This document shows, piece by piece, positions 1 to 12,700 of a stretch of 40,806 bases of DNA. The DNA lies in the NCBI GenBank assembly GCA_000934455.1, contig KN883821.1, forward strand, positions 58,346 to 99,151. The letters run 5' to 3'. Under the pieces are notes generated by a model, which searched no databases, was not told where the DNA came from, and saw only the letters and a program-made list of their open reading frames with translations. Within the stretch, counting starts at the first letter, position 1. Each line of letters begins with the position of its first letter. This stretch comes from Apostichopus parvimensis (taxonomy: Eukaryota; Echinodermata; Holothuroidea; Aspidochirotida; Stichopodidae). The translations under genes were made by a program, and so were the position numbers.

Positions 1-215
1 TAACGTGAAAAGGAATGGTGCTAGGACCGTACCTTGCGGTGCACCTGTGTTGGATGTGATAATATCAGATGTTCTATCAGATGCTCGGATATTTACATAC
101 TGTGATCTATTAGTAAGATAATTGAAAATCCACGAGATAAGGTCATGGCGAACATTCATTCCTAATAATTTATGATTGCCATGGTACATCAACGAAGTTT
201 CCATTTGATTATGTA
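1..215 (-). mobile_element. LINE (non-LTR retrotransposon) reverse-transcriptase fragment
   Basis: The minus strand reads HKLLGMNVRHDLISWI, then FNYLTNRSQYVNI and NTGAPQGTVLAPFLF. These are the W-x(3)-YL-x-NR-x-Q and G-x-PQG-x-VL-x-P-x-LF blocks of CR1/jockey/L2-type reverse transcriptase. It runs off the left edge, so its 3' half lies outside. Upstream of about 215 the frame degrades. It sits in the intron before exon 1. Confidence 0.85.
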
Positions 216-613
216 CAAGTTAACAATATTTGTCGTTACGCATAGCACATGAAAGGTTCTACTACAATAAGTCTGGGTAACGTTGAGTCAAGCTTAAATT
301 AAGAAAGAGCAAGTACGCCCTCGATTTCAGAAGCTTCACTTTCTAAGGGTGTACCAAAGCATACAGATTACCAATCGGTCCATGCCAAGCCATATATACA
401 TATCTATATATATATATTAATCAGTATTAGTCGGTTGAGGCTCATCAATTAAAGGGACTGGACTATTTAGTCTATCGGTGGTAAGATGTGATCTGCTTTA
501 TTGTTATTGACATTACCTGTTTGTTTTCTTTTGTTCTTTGTTGTTGTTGTTGCTTGATTTGCTTTGTTTTCATTAGCTCGAACGATAATCTTGTACTTTG
601 TTTCCATATATAG
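216..613. other. Intron sequence before exon 1
   Basis: AT-rich intron. It holds a short TA-rich run (about 390-418) and a GTT run (about 540-552) just before the acceptor. Nothing else is supported. Confidence 0.5.
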
Positions 614-760
614 CGCCTTATAACATGTGCGATTTTGAGACTGACCTGTGTAACTGGGAGCAATCGACAACAGATAACTTTGACTGGAGGCGTCGATCTG
701 GCAGCACGGGATCGTCTGGCACTGGGCCGTCACGTGATCATACCACAGACTCTTCTACTG
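614..760 (+). CDS. Exon 1 (visible): start of MAM domain A
   Basis: The acceptor is TTTCCATATATAG and the donor is GTCAGT. The phase is 1 to 1, giving residues 1-49. It has the hallmark MAM opening: [12 protein letters not shown], then FDW, then GPSRDHT. The first codon is split with an exon left of the window, so the protein clearly continues upstream. Confidence 0.92.
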
Positions 761-3700
761 GTCAGTATGCATTATTCATGAGCCTTAAAAATCCCAGAAT
801 TAAATGTGTATTTTTAGGCTCCCAACCCTCCTCTCCCCCTCCCCACCCAAAAAAGATAGGATATATTGAGATATAGGCCTAACACGTGATATCGAATCAG
901 GCCGCATCCGCACTACACCGCATCACGTGTACCACACCACACAACATCACATCCCATTACAACACATCATTTGCATAGCATATTCTATTGTAATGTTTGA
1001 TTCAGAAACCTGGTCGTGAATAGGCCCACTCGTGATTTGTTTCCGCCTTGTAAACTGGATATAGTATTTTTACTACTTTTGTATAAATTCGAAATAGACA
1101 CTCAGTTCCTTCCAGAAATTTTAAATATAAAAGTGATTTTTAAGTTTTAAAGCTCTTTCATAGAAAGAACTGCATTTCATTTTGTAGGTTACTACATCTA
1201 TACGGAAGCAAGCGGCGACAGAGTCCGTAACGACGCAGCACGTTTGTCAAGTTTTGCGATACAACCTACCTTCAGTGGATGTTCAGTGAGTAGACATTAC
1301 ACTTCCTCTAATGTCTATGTTTAGTCCAGTTTCAGAGAACGCCTCCTCACATGTTTAAGAAAAGTCACCACTATCAGGATGGAACTTGATCACGAATTCC
1401 AACAAGAAGCCTACTACACCTTTAACTTATTCCTAATCACAGATCCAGTCCTCTGACGTCAGAATCGGGTCATGTGATCATAACGATGTTATCCCCTATA
1501 GCGTAGCATATCACAAGTCTGGCATGAAATGAAAAGAAAATGAAAAAGATAACCAAAATGGTTACTTGGTTGTTTTAATTAATGGTCATCCAGAATACCG
1601 CCTGATAATTCAGATACGAATATAGTTCGATTTGCAATTCTTGATACCCTTTCTTGATCTTGATATTTTCTCTCGAGAAACGCCATTTAAAACCCAAACC
1701 TTTTTGATTTGTCACCGAACTGATATAATCTCAAATTAGTCCCTTCATCAGAACCGTGATGATATTCTAAGGAGTTTATTCCATTCGCCTGGTTCTACGG
1801 TCATTGACTTTTCCTATCTTTTGGTCATAAAACGAGTCTGTTTGTTCCTTACAATATCACTGATAATATTCCTGACTCGAGGGAAGCCACTATTATACTC
1901 CCGTTAATTGATGTTTCTATTATATATTTGCTGTTGTAAAGCCTCGTACATGCACGAGAAGGCCTTGGCCTTGATACAAAACTAAAGCTTTAACTTTAAC
2001 CCTTTTTTAACTGTTTGGAAGAAAAACCTTTCACATATTATTTGATTCTTTTTAATGGAGAAAATGCGTGACTTTGCTCGCGACTCATTCCATGCATGCA
2101 CTGTTTTTAATTATTAATATGAAGGTCATAGCACTTCAATATAATTTGGGAATAAATTGGAAAGGGCCATCTCCAGAAAAAGTAATCTTACAAAAAAAAA
2201 ACGTTTTACCATTTTTCTTAACCAGCTAAACTTCGGATCAATGTATCACCGATGATTGTCAACTTAGGTACACGACAAAAACATAGCCCCCATTGTCATG
2301 CGTTGTGCATTTTTCTGATTATCCGTGGATCTAATTGAATGCAAATTAATTAATTTAATCATTTGCAATTGAACTTTTTAGCTGTAGCGTATGACAATGG
2401 CAACCAAGAAGGTTTGTTCTTGCATTGTTAACTCTCATACGTCATAAAACTTAAGTAAGCGATGCATGGAAAAGACGATAATAACAACATTTGTTAAAAT
2501 ATCCCAACTGCTTGGTCAAAAATATTTCAAAGAGAGAGAGAGACAGATAGAAAGAGAGAGAGGTGGAGAGAGAGGTGGAGAGAAATGTATACGTTAAAGG
2601 GTCTGACGTTTCCAATCCTAGCTCGATGTTCTTCAAATGCAAACTCAAACGAACACATACTATAATTCCTTATTTTCCATCTCTAAAGATTCGATTTTTC
2701 TACCACATGCTCGGAGAAGGTATCGGGTCTTTAAACATCTACACACGGGAGGCGATCAACGGACCACTGACGTCATTATGGAGTCAGTCTGGTAATCAAG
2801 ACGAAAACTGGTTGTATCAATCAATTGATATTCAAAATGCAAATACATTTCAGGTAAACTTTTGTTTTGGTTTAACAGAACAAATACAACACTAAGAATA
2901 TTTAGATCAGTTTCTTTCAATTGATATTTCATGATATATATTGTTTTTTTTATCTGTTTATGTTGTTGTGAAGAAAACCAAATAGACCGTGATCTGAACT
3001 AAGGTATAAAGATATTTATTATAATTGTAAGTAAGATTAATTTAAATCAACTATGAAATTTGAAAATTTAAGTGTTTTTAAGTGTGAAAAGAAAGTTTTA
3101 AACACCCTTTCTAATACCTTACAGTTTACCCTCTGGGTATTTTACCCACGGACATATGAATTTATCTCATTCTATAGACGAGACCACCCTCCCCTAATCA
3201 GTTCCTTTCTCCCATTAAAATAGTTATTTACTTCAGTCCCGGATTATCAAATAGGCATGTGCGGCCTCTGGCAAGATGTACCCATATCTATTCTCGGCGT
3301 GTACCTCCTAACCTTAAAGTTAGAGGTAGGAGAGGGAGTGCTTATTGTCGCTTATGGCCAAGGTAATATGTGGTGCAGCCCCATTGACCTATGACCCAGA
3401 CAAGTCACTGCTCACACTAAATATTCATGATTTGAAACGTCAAAAGATTGCACACGGTAAAACACTTGGCCGTTGCAGATGTGCAATCACTTATATACAA
3501 TAACATAATAGTGAGTGCAGCTAACTGGTTCTCTACCAATTCGCATTTCTATAACATTACTTAATTAAACAGATTATCATTGAAGGCACAATCGGAGTAA
3601 CTGTCGAGGGCGATATTGCTATCGATGACGTCACTTTAACTCCCGGATGTGTATATTCAGAAAATTCCTTGCCAACGGCCTCTACACAACCACCTCGTAA

Positions 3701-6700
3701 GTAATGCATCTGTTTTTTTAACGAACAGTCACTTTGACTGAATCACATACGAAAGAGAGCCAATGTAGAGACTCCCTGTTCATACGTAGACAAAATGACA
3801 GTTGCCACTTATTTTCCTTACTGAATCACCGATATTGTTTAAAACAAGGTAGTTCACATTTCGAAGAGGCAGAATTTATGTGAATATGAAAGGAATATAT
3901 CTACTTAGAAAATTTACTCATAAAGACTAAATATGGGCTCGAAAACCAAATTTATAAATGTATTGATTTGTTTAATTAAAGAAATTTTCATACGGCAGTT
4001 TGTAGGTTCCATAGAACTGAGAAAATAATTTTCTTGACTTTATAATTAAAATAGAATGCTCGATATATGTTCTCCCATTCTGTATGTTATTCGACAATGG
4101 CTGAAAAATTGCACCGCGTTTATCATAGACTTTGTGTTGATTGCTTTCAGCAACCACTCTATTCAACCATTGTCAGAGCACCAGTCTCTACGCGTGCGCA
4201 GATGGTGTCACCTGTATCCAGGCCAACCAACGGTGTGATTTTAAGGAGCAGTGTCCTGATGGATCTGATGAAACAAACTGTCGTAAGTGGATGGCGTCAT
4301 TTGAGATGATTTTTTTTTTAAATATATTTTGAGGATATATGAATAATCAATTACAGTCACATACGGTAACCGTTGTCAAGGGCCGAATATTCAACAGGAA
4401 GGAAGGATAACGTTCTCATGCACTAATGTTTGCGAATTCCACCCCTGCGTGATAGAGAATTAAGTGAACCAAAAATATCTTACTTAAAGTTCCATTTCAT
4501 GATATGTGCAATAGGCTACACATTTTATGCCAACCCCCCTCCCCCTCCCCCTTAACGCCAACTCCTCCCCAGAAGAAAGTTCTACTAAGTGTTGGTCCAT
4601 CCAATTATACGTATTAAATCGTTGTTGTTGTAATGTGTAGTCAGGAAGCTGGCTTAGGACAGGTATACCTGACTTAAACCAAACCAGGAGCTGGACGTAC
4701 CTAGTGAGAGAAATAAATGGATTTACATTATTGTAACAAATCAGCATGCAGAAAAAAAACTGTAATGTCCACGCAGGATACAACGCAAATTACGTAATAC
4801 GTTGTAGGTTTCGCAACGTTAAACAGTTTTGTGAGTTAAAAGGGCAAGACCAGTACACTAGTCAATTATACATCTGTGCTAAATTCCGCAAAAAGTGCGA
4901 TTGTGTTTACTCAAGCCCCTTCTCCTCACCCCCTTCCCTCAACCCCTCCCACTTCCCGGCAGCACATATATCCAGTGTCAATAGGTCTTATATACAAAAG
5001 GTCGTTTCAAGACAAAAAAACACGACAAAGCCCTTTCTGTAAAAAAAGGAATAAAAAAGAAGCAAACAAACAGTATAAATGTGCATACAACTTGTAAAGC
5101 ACAATATCGCAGACATATCATATCGCTATAGAGAGATTTGCAGAAGACCTATGTAGCCTAGTAAGTGTCACGTTCAATGGTACGGACTATTCATTTCTTC
5201 CAGCGTTGTCCTGTGACTTTGAGGAAAATCAGTGTGGATTTACGGAAGAGTCACCGTCAGACACATTCAACTGGGCCCGGAGTAGAGGGTTAGATACAGT
5301 CTCCGAGAGGTTATCTGCCCCGAACAACGACCACACGCTGAATTCACAATTAGGTAAGTAATGAGGTTTAATTTCTCTGATAGTTTATTGTAGCAGTGCT
5401 GATAAAGTTATGTTGCTGTTAATGCTGCCAGGCTAGAGCAGAGTGGGAAGGGTGGGGCAGGTGGGCCAGTTGGCATGGGCCTACAAATTGTGAGGAGGCC
5501 ACTATGAGTCTAAATTTCCCATCTGGCCTGGGCCTATTACTAGCTCTGTAAGGTCCTGAATGCTGCTTTTGTTGTACGTTGTGGTCGTACCATACGGAAT
5601 CTCTGCCTCTATAAGGGTGGTCCCATGCATACATATCCTACCTCTAAAATGTTGCGTCTTTTAGTTTAAGGATTGATACAATATGACGGTTATTTACATC
5701 ATCCTCTGTGAGTGTTTCATTAAAAATTAAAGCTTGTGTCGATTACTATATAGTATAATATTCACATTAAATCAGAGACATGTAATCATGTCATGTAACA
5801 TGAATGTTAAAAAAGATAAAAAAATTGAAGAAAACGAAGAAAACGAAGAAAAGAAAAAAGAATAGAATTGAATTAAATGGAATGGAATGGAATGGAATTG
5901 AATGGAATGGAATGGTGTGGAACGGAACGGAACGGAACGGAACGGAACGAAATACAAAGTGGATACCAAGCTAGAAATTATTAAATTCAAAGCTACGCCT
6001 ACAATCAGACATCTTTTGTGTAACATTTCTAACAATAAAAGTGGGCATGCATGGATAGATGCCTGTATTGTGGTGTTGTTGATGTTTGTTTGATGTTGTT
6101 ATTGTTTTTGCTAACTGTGACATTACGCAATATTAACTCTCAACAACTGATTACATATTAATTGTAAAGTAAACATGAATCGTTTTTTCTTCTTCTCCAT
6201 CATTCATTGAACGGAGTAAAACGCTCTTCATTTTTGTGCTGCTTTCTTTAGGTTATTATACTTACATCACACACAGTGAAGGCACAGCTAACGATGAGGC
6301 AGTACTAGTTACTGATGTCTTACAGAATACCAATGATGGATGTATCTTATCATTCTACTTCCTCTCTGATGGATTGAGACAAGGTCAGGTGATGGTTTAC
6401 CTTAGAGATGTAGCTTCCATGGAGGAAACATCTATCTGGCAGTTTAGGAGAGGTTTAGATGGAGAATGGAATCAACAAGAGGCAGGAATTGGACGCAGAG
6501 TGGATCCATTCCAGGTAAAAATTCATATAAATTGCTCAGGAGTTTTGAAAGGGTGCATAGCCAAGGCATGGGACCAATCATGGGTGTCATACAAGCAATT
6601 TACTGGCTCCCGTTCACTGAGCTAAGCAAATCGTATGAAGACACTTATTAAGACATTTGTTATTAATTTATGATAAGTGATGCAATTATAAATATGCATC

Positions 6701-9700
6701 AACCTGCGAGGTAATAGACACCCCTCCCCTCAACCCCGTCCCCATCCCCTACCTTGCAAAAAATGTATTTACACGTCTTCACTTTAATTGAGTCATTATT
6801 GGATCAAATTATAAAACACAAATTGCCAACATTTTTCAAAAATACTTTCGATGCGGTCTTGACAGTTGTTCACCAACATTGAGGAATGTTCAATATTTAG
6901 ATGAATGAAATGTATTATTGATGACTAATAATTTATAGGAAAATTGTGACATAATGTTTGTAGCATATTTATATTCTTGTGATATTTTATATGGTTTCTA
7001 TTGTATCTTCTTCAGATCGTTTTTCGTAAACGACGTAGTGCTCTTTACAGAGGAAAGTCAGCATTGGATGACATCGAGTTCCAGAACTGCGCCCTCCCTA
7101 ATCCTTCATCAGCTACCTCATGTTTTACGTCACAGTTCAGATGCGATAATGGCGTCTGCATCGATAAGGAGTATTTATGTGACATGGCTGATAACTGTGG
7201 TGACGCATCTGATGAAAATACGGCATATTGTTGTAAGTTGTAGTAAACTTTATGTCGTTATAATGACGTCATTCTTAATACCAATGGGAATATGAATTCA
7301 AAAGTGATCGTATTACCTATAACAGTTGGAATATATGACTTTTATTTCTACTATAATTTAGAATCCACCAGTCTTGCTTGCGATGTTGATTATGTTTTAA
7401 TAAGCAATTGTAACACCAATTATCATATTATTATTATAAAATTGTTATATCATCATATATAATAATTCATATTATTATAGTAAAATATTACTATGAACAC
7501 GACGAGCGGACCATGATTCCTCTAAAAACTTGATTTATTCGTTACATCATATGACACAGGCTGGGCCCTGGAAACTTTTTCCGTTTGAATTGTCTAAAAG
7601 GGTGAGCTAAACTTTAGCCTGTGGTTGTTAGAAAAGCAATGCATTATTGAATAGACATTTTAATAGTTAGTTTATATAGTTACCATAGAAGATATGACAA
7701 ATTATGCGTAACTATACGGACGTTTATACACTCCACTATACTTTGATGAGGTGACAAACCAGATTTAACAAAGGGATCATTTAGGCTACACTCAACTGGT
7801 GCCAGTAGTCTTTTAATGCTATTCTAAACTGTTGCCAGTAGTCTCTTAAGGCTACGCTCAACTGGTGCCAGTAGTCATTTAAGGCTTCACTCAACTGGTG
7901 TCGGTGAGGTGAAATCGTTAAATAATAGATATAACAACAGATATACCTGCTTTTCTTCTCAAACAGCATCACAGGGCTATAATTTATGTACTTTTGAAGA
8001 TGATTTATGTCAGTGGTCTCAAGAAAGCAAGCTTGATGAAATTGACTGGAGTTGGTTTAAAGGCCCAACTAGCAACTTTAACGGAGGACCATCACGTGAC
8101 CATACCACTGGAACCTACGAAGGTATGTGTTCCTTGATGTGGACGACATGTCGACAATATATGTCGATAGTTCGTAGTACATTATTTACCCCAGTATATT
8201 ATGTGAACTTCAGTGTAACAAATGAAAATAAAAGAAAAACTTGTATGTAGCTGGCAGCTGAGAGACAATACTGTCTTGTTTGTAAGTTAAGTTGTAGCCA
8301 CTTATTCGTGTGAAAGAAGGAAACATCAGTTTCATATTTTGAGGCAATATCATGAATTATTTCATCCATCTATCGAAAATGTGCATTTTTCATGCTTCAA
8401 CCATTTTGTCTCAAGACCGTTCCAAACTTATATCTTATATTTGCGGGATACTATCAAAACATGTATGAATAAGGGTTAAAACAAAACCACAGAGCAAACT
8501 TGAAAGATATATCATTATATACTTGTGGATATTAAAAGAAAAGTTTATTCTCTTATAACATCGCAATTAAGGTTACCAAATGTCATCCGATTGTCTCGTG
8601 AAATTGACATGTAATTTACACACCAATGTAAGCGGGACATAACTTTGTAAAGTTTAAGAAATTCATTCCTGGAGGTACTAATTTATGGAATACGCTTTGG
8701 GATTTGCGGTAAAAGGTTGGAAGGAGTTTGACCATGAACGACCATTGAGCGACCATTGTTTGATTTTCTAGCATATAGCTCAGTGATTTTTACGAAGTCA
8801 GTGGGCTAAGTTAGCCTTGTATTGTGATTAATTTGGGCCATGGTCCAATTAAAACAACTTGAAAAAGTCAGTTGCGAAATCTCGAAATTTCGACTTTACT
8901 ATCAAATATTTTATCGACTTTTAAATCTCGAAATTTCGAATCTTTAACTTAAAAAGTTGTAATTTCGACTTTAATTATTGAACAGATTATAATTTGAACT
9001 TTTTGAGGGATTATTAGTCAAGTTTCAAGTTTTTAAGGTCGACATAACGAGTATTTTAAAGTTGAAATTTCGAGAACCATATGAACAACCATATGCCTAT
9101 AGTTATGTTTATGTACTGTACTCATCAAAAGATGATGAATATAGACAATATGCAACCTTGAAATCGCAAAAAAATTCTAGACTGTATTAAGTGCAATGAA
9201 AGTTTAGGAATTGTTGATTTTCTGATTGAGAGATTTTACACGTCAATGTTTTTCTTTCATAAAATTAGTTGTCAGTAAAAGGTTTCTCGTTTCTTCCCCC
9301 CAATTGAAATCGATACAAATGTTAATTGTTATGTTAGTCTCCATTGCAAATTGCAACTTTTAGACCGTACCAATTTTTCCGCAGGTTATTTTCTCTTTCT
9401 TGACATTTCTTCCTACATTGGACGAGCCCAACTAGTCAGCCCAGCTGTGGATATTCAGGCCAGTTCTGATTGTCAGGTTTGTTTATAGGTTGAGCTGCTT
9501 CTAGTCAGTTTTTTACTTTTTTAAGTTAAAAATTTTGTTATACAAATTTTGCAAACGTGAACTGCATTCGGAATTGTTTGAATTTATGGCAAGACCGATA
9601 CCGTTACCCAAAGTTTGTGAAAGCCTATTGCGCCAGGTCTAGGCTAAGTAAAGACTATACCTTCGACCGTTCAAGTTAGCCTAGGCCAACGTTACATTAG

Positions 9701-12700
9701 GGAAGGGCCTTACTATGTGAAACGGTATGCTCAATACCGAAAATCTCTTCCGCTATAGAAAATAAATGTTAAGTAAATTTTGTTTAGGTGCTTTCTTATC
9801 TGTGGCGAAAACTACTGTTTTTATACGTTGGAAACTAACATTGGCAGAAACGGTACCTAACAATTAGTAACATCACTTCTATGTCTATAATCTAATGCTA
9901 AGTTCTAGGCCCCTAGGCTAGGCCGGCAACTTCTCAAGTAGCCTTACTGTGCATAACATATTTATAGAGGGCTAGTCTAGAACCCAGGCCAGTAAGCCTA
10001 TTGTCGGCTATAGAACAATTTATGATGGGTCAGTGGGTATAGGCAGTGGCGGAGCTAGGGGTATTGGTCAAGGGGGGTGAGAATGGTCTGTAGGGGCGCT
10101 TTCGACACTATCTAAGCGGAGCGCCACCACAGGTTGGCGCAGAGCGTACAGAAAATTTTTGAGTAAAGATACTCACTAGATCGCCGGAAATGACCCTTTC
10201 CTGGCCTTGCTAATTTGCAGAAACGAAGAATAAATAGGTGTCATCGCCAACAAAATGTGACAAATATCAATAGGTAGATGAGAGCGCAGTAAAAAAGTAA
10301 ATAATTGCGAATAAATAAAAAGTGGTAAAAAGCTGAAAAGGGCGCCAGCAGTCCACTTGAGTCCGTCAGGGGGGGCATCCGCCCCCCTGACTGTATGGAT
10401 GCTCCGCCACTGGGTATAGGCATAACCTACTACCGTTTTCTTTTAAAGTCGGTAGGCTAATTGTCATGAGCAATTGGCACCATTTTGTGTTGGGGGAATA
10501 TGAATTTCGATATAGCCTACTCTAGTGTAGGCATTGGCTTACATCTTACAAGTTGCCTACCCATGTACAACTGTTTTCTACCAACAGTGTCATTGTGACA
10601 TAAGTACTCACTTCTTCATTCAGCCTAGGTTGATATTGTGGCCTGACTTTGTAACTTGGCATTTAGCTCTTTTATATCATCAATGATTATAAGTCATGAG
10701 CATTGTTTTAGACTAATGAACAATCATAGGTCGACATTTTGCATTCAGGATTTTGAAGGAAAGTGTTGGCCTACATGGAAACTTGTTTGCATAGTGGAAG
10801 ACGAAAATCAGGCTCATAACTTATCCAGTTTTGCATAGCATTTATGGTCTTACCAAATTTAGTGTAAAGATGTATGCTATTGGCTCACAACAGGCTACAG
10901 TAGCACAGTTTTACACATGGTTTTGCCCCAGTCTCATGGCGCAATGAGCATTTAAAAGTCTGGCATGTGTTTTTTTTCTACTAAAATATACTCAATGCCA
11001 TTTTGGAAATTTCAACATTTAACTGAAAAGTGTTACACATATTCAGATTTCAAACTTAGAGGCTCAAGCTTTTACATATATGGCAAGATGAAGGAATTAC
11101 TCTATCCTGATTACCTGAAGGTTAAAGATAACATAATGCAATAGGTGAAAAGTAATTGAAAATCTTAATGTGTTATTAGCAATAGTAGCTGTCCATATAC
11201 TGTAGCTATAGCATGAAAGGTTTTGGTTCTTTTCATAATGATGATGATGTTATTATCAACCTTTATAATGTAAATTCCTATGTCATCGTGATAACTTTAT
11301 CAGGGTGGTACTGTTTCATTTGCAGCTACGGTTTTACTATCACATGTATGGTGATGATGTGGATACCCTGAGTGTATACCTTCGACCATACCGGGACACG
11401 GTCAGTGAGGACTTGACCCTTTGGCAATGGTCAGGAAATGAAGGCAACTATTGGAAGAGGCAAGCTGTGTCAATTCCTCTAACCTCTACATACCAGGTAA
11501 AAGAACCCTGACATATATTAGATCATCTGTAATGAAGTCTAATGACATTTTCATGAATATATATTGTGATGTTATTTGGTCATTAGAATGTGATATGAAA
11601 ATTCAAAAGTGGAGTGTTACCATTGCTGTATTGGTTAAACATGCTTAGTTAGTACTATATGAGGAGCACATGGTTTTATTTTAGTCCTGCTGTTGGAAGG
11701 ATGCTACTAGACTGGGATTAAGAGTGGATCAAGTTGTGTTGTTTTTGTACCAAGGCTCTCTGACTTTTCTTAATAAGTACTATAGGTCAAAGAGTGCTGA
11801 ATACTTTTTTTCAACTGCAATGGTGTTAAAAAGTTGCAAATTTGTTTTGGTTTTTTAATAACCAGTGACTTTTCATCTAGCTACATAAAGATATTCATGT
11901 ATATTTTTCAAAATCCACTCAAGTCTAATGACTTAGTTCATTGCTAGTGGACCTACCTACTAAACTAGACTTAGGCTCAAGACCTATTAAAATTTGCTGT
12001 AAGACTGTACATTATAGTATCTATATTTAGCTGTTAATAATTGTTGTTAACTTCTTGTAAAAGGCCTACATTTGTAAGTGTAGAAACTGAAATTAGTCTT
12101 AAAATCAGTAAACTGTTAAATATGTCTTAGAATGTGATAGCCATGGCCATAAAAGAACATATTTTGTGTAAAAATGTGACATTCTAGTCATTCACTACTT
12201 GGCTGTTGTTGGAAAGATAAATACTCTGAAAACCTTAAATACACCATCAGCTACATGTATGTTTTTTAGATTGTGATACAGTCTAATAAGTCTTCTAAAA
12301 GGGTTCCTACTGTAGATATTCATTTTTTTTAAATTCTGTTTTTGATTACAGTATGTGCAGATTGTTATCGAGGGTGTGGCAGGTGATGGATTTTTCGGTG
12401 ATATGGCAATTGATGATGTGTCCCTCAGTCCTGGGTGTCAGTTCACTAGTGGTAAGTATTGTGTTTTTTCTCTCCTCGAAAAAATATCTCTCAAATCCTA
12501 CAAAGAATTTGGCGTAAATCTGTTAGAATTTTATTGCAGAATCAACCTATGCATGCAAGGTTCACCTCATTTCATTTTGTAAATTTATAGCTCTTCACAG
12601 GTAACTGAGATATTGCAATATTTCTCACACTTCGTTTATTCTGTAAAACCCAGCATCATTTCATGTTTTTGATTATTAGATTGATGCAGCTTTTTTCTAC

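Noticed and set aside
5419-5634. 71-codon minus-strand frame in intron 6
   Set aside because: Locally GC-richer and perhaps an old repeat, but no protein motif, ends or second copy in the window.
5772-6093. Open frames on both strands over the pentamer array
   Set aside because: Low-complexity translation of TGGAA/CGGAA repeats.
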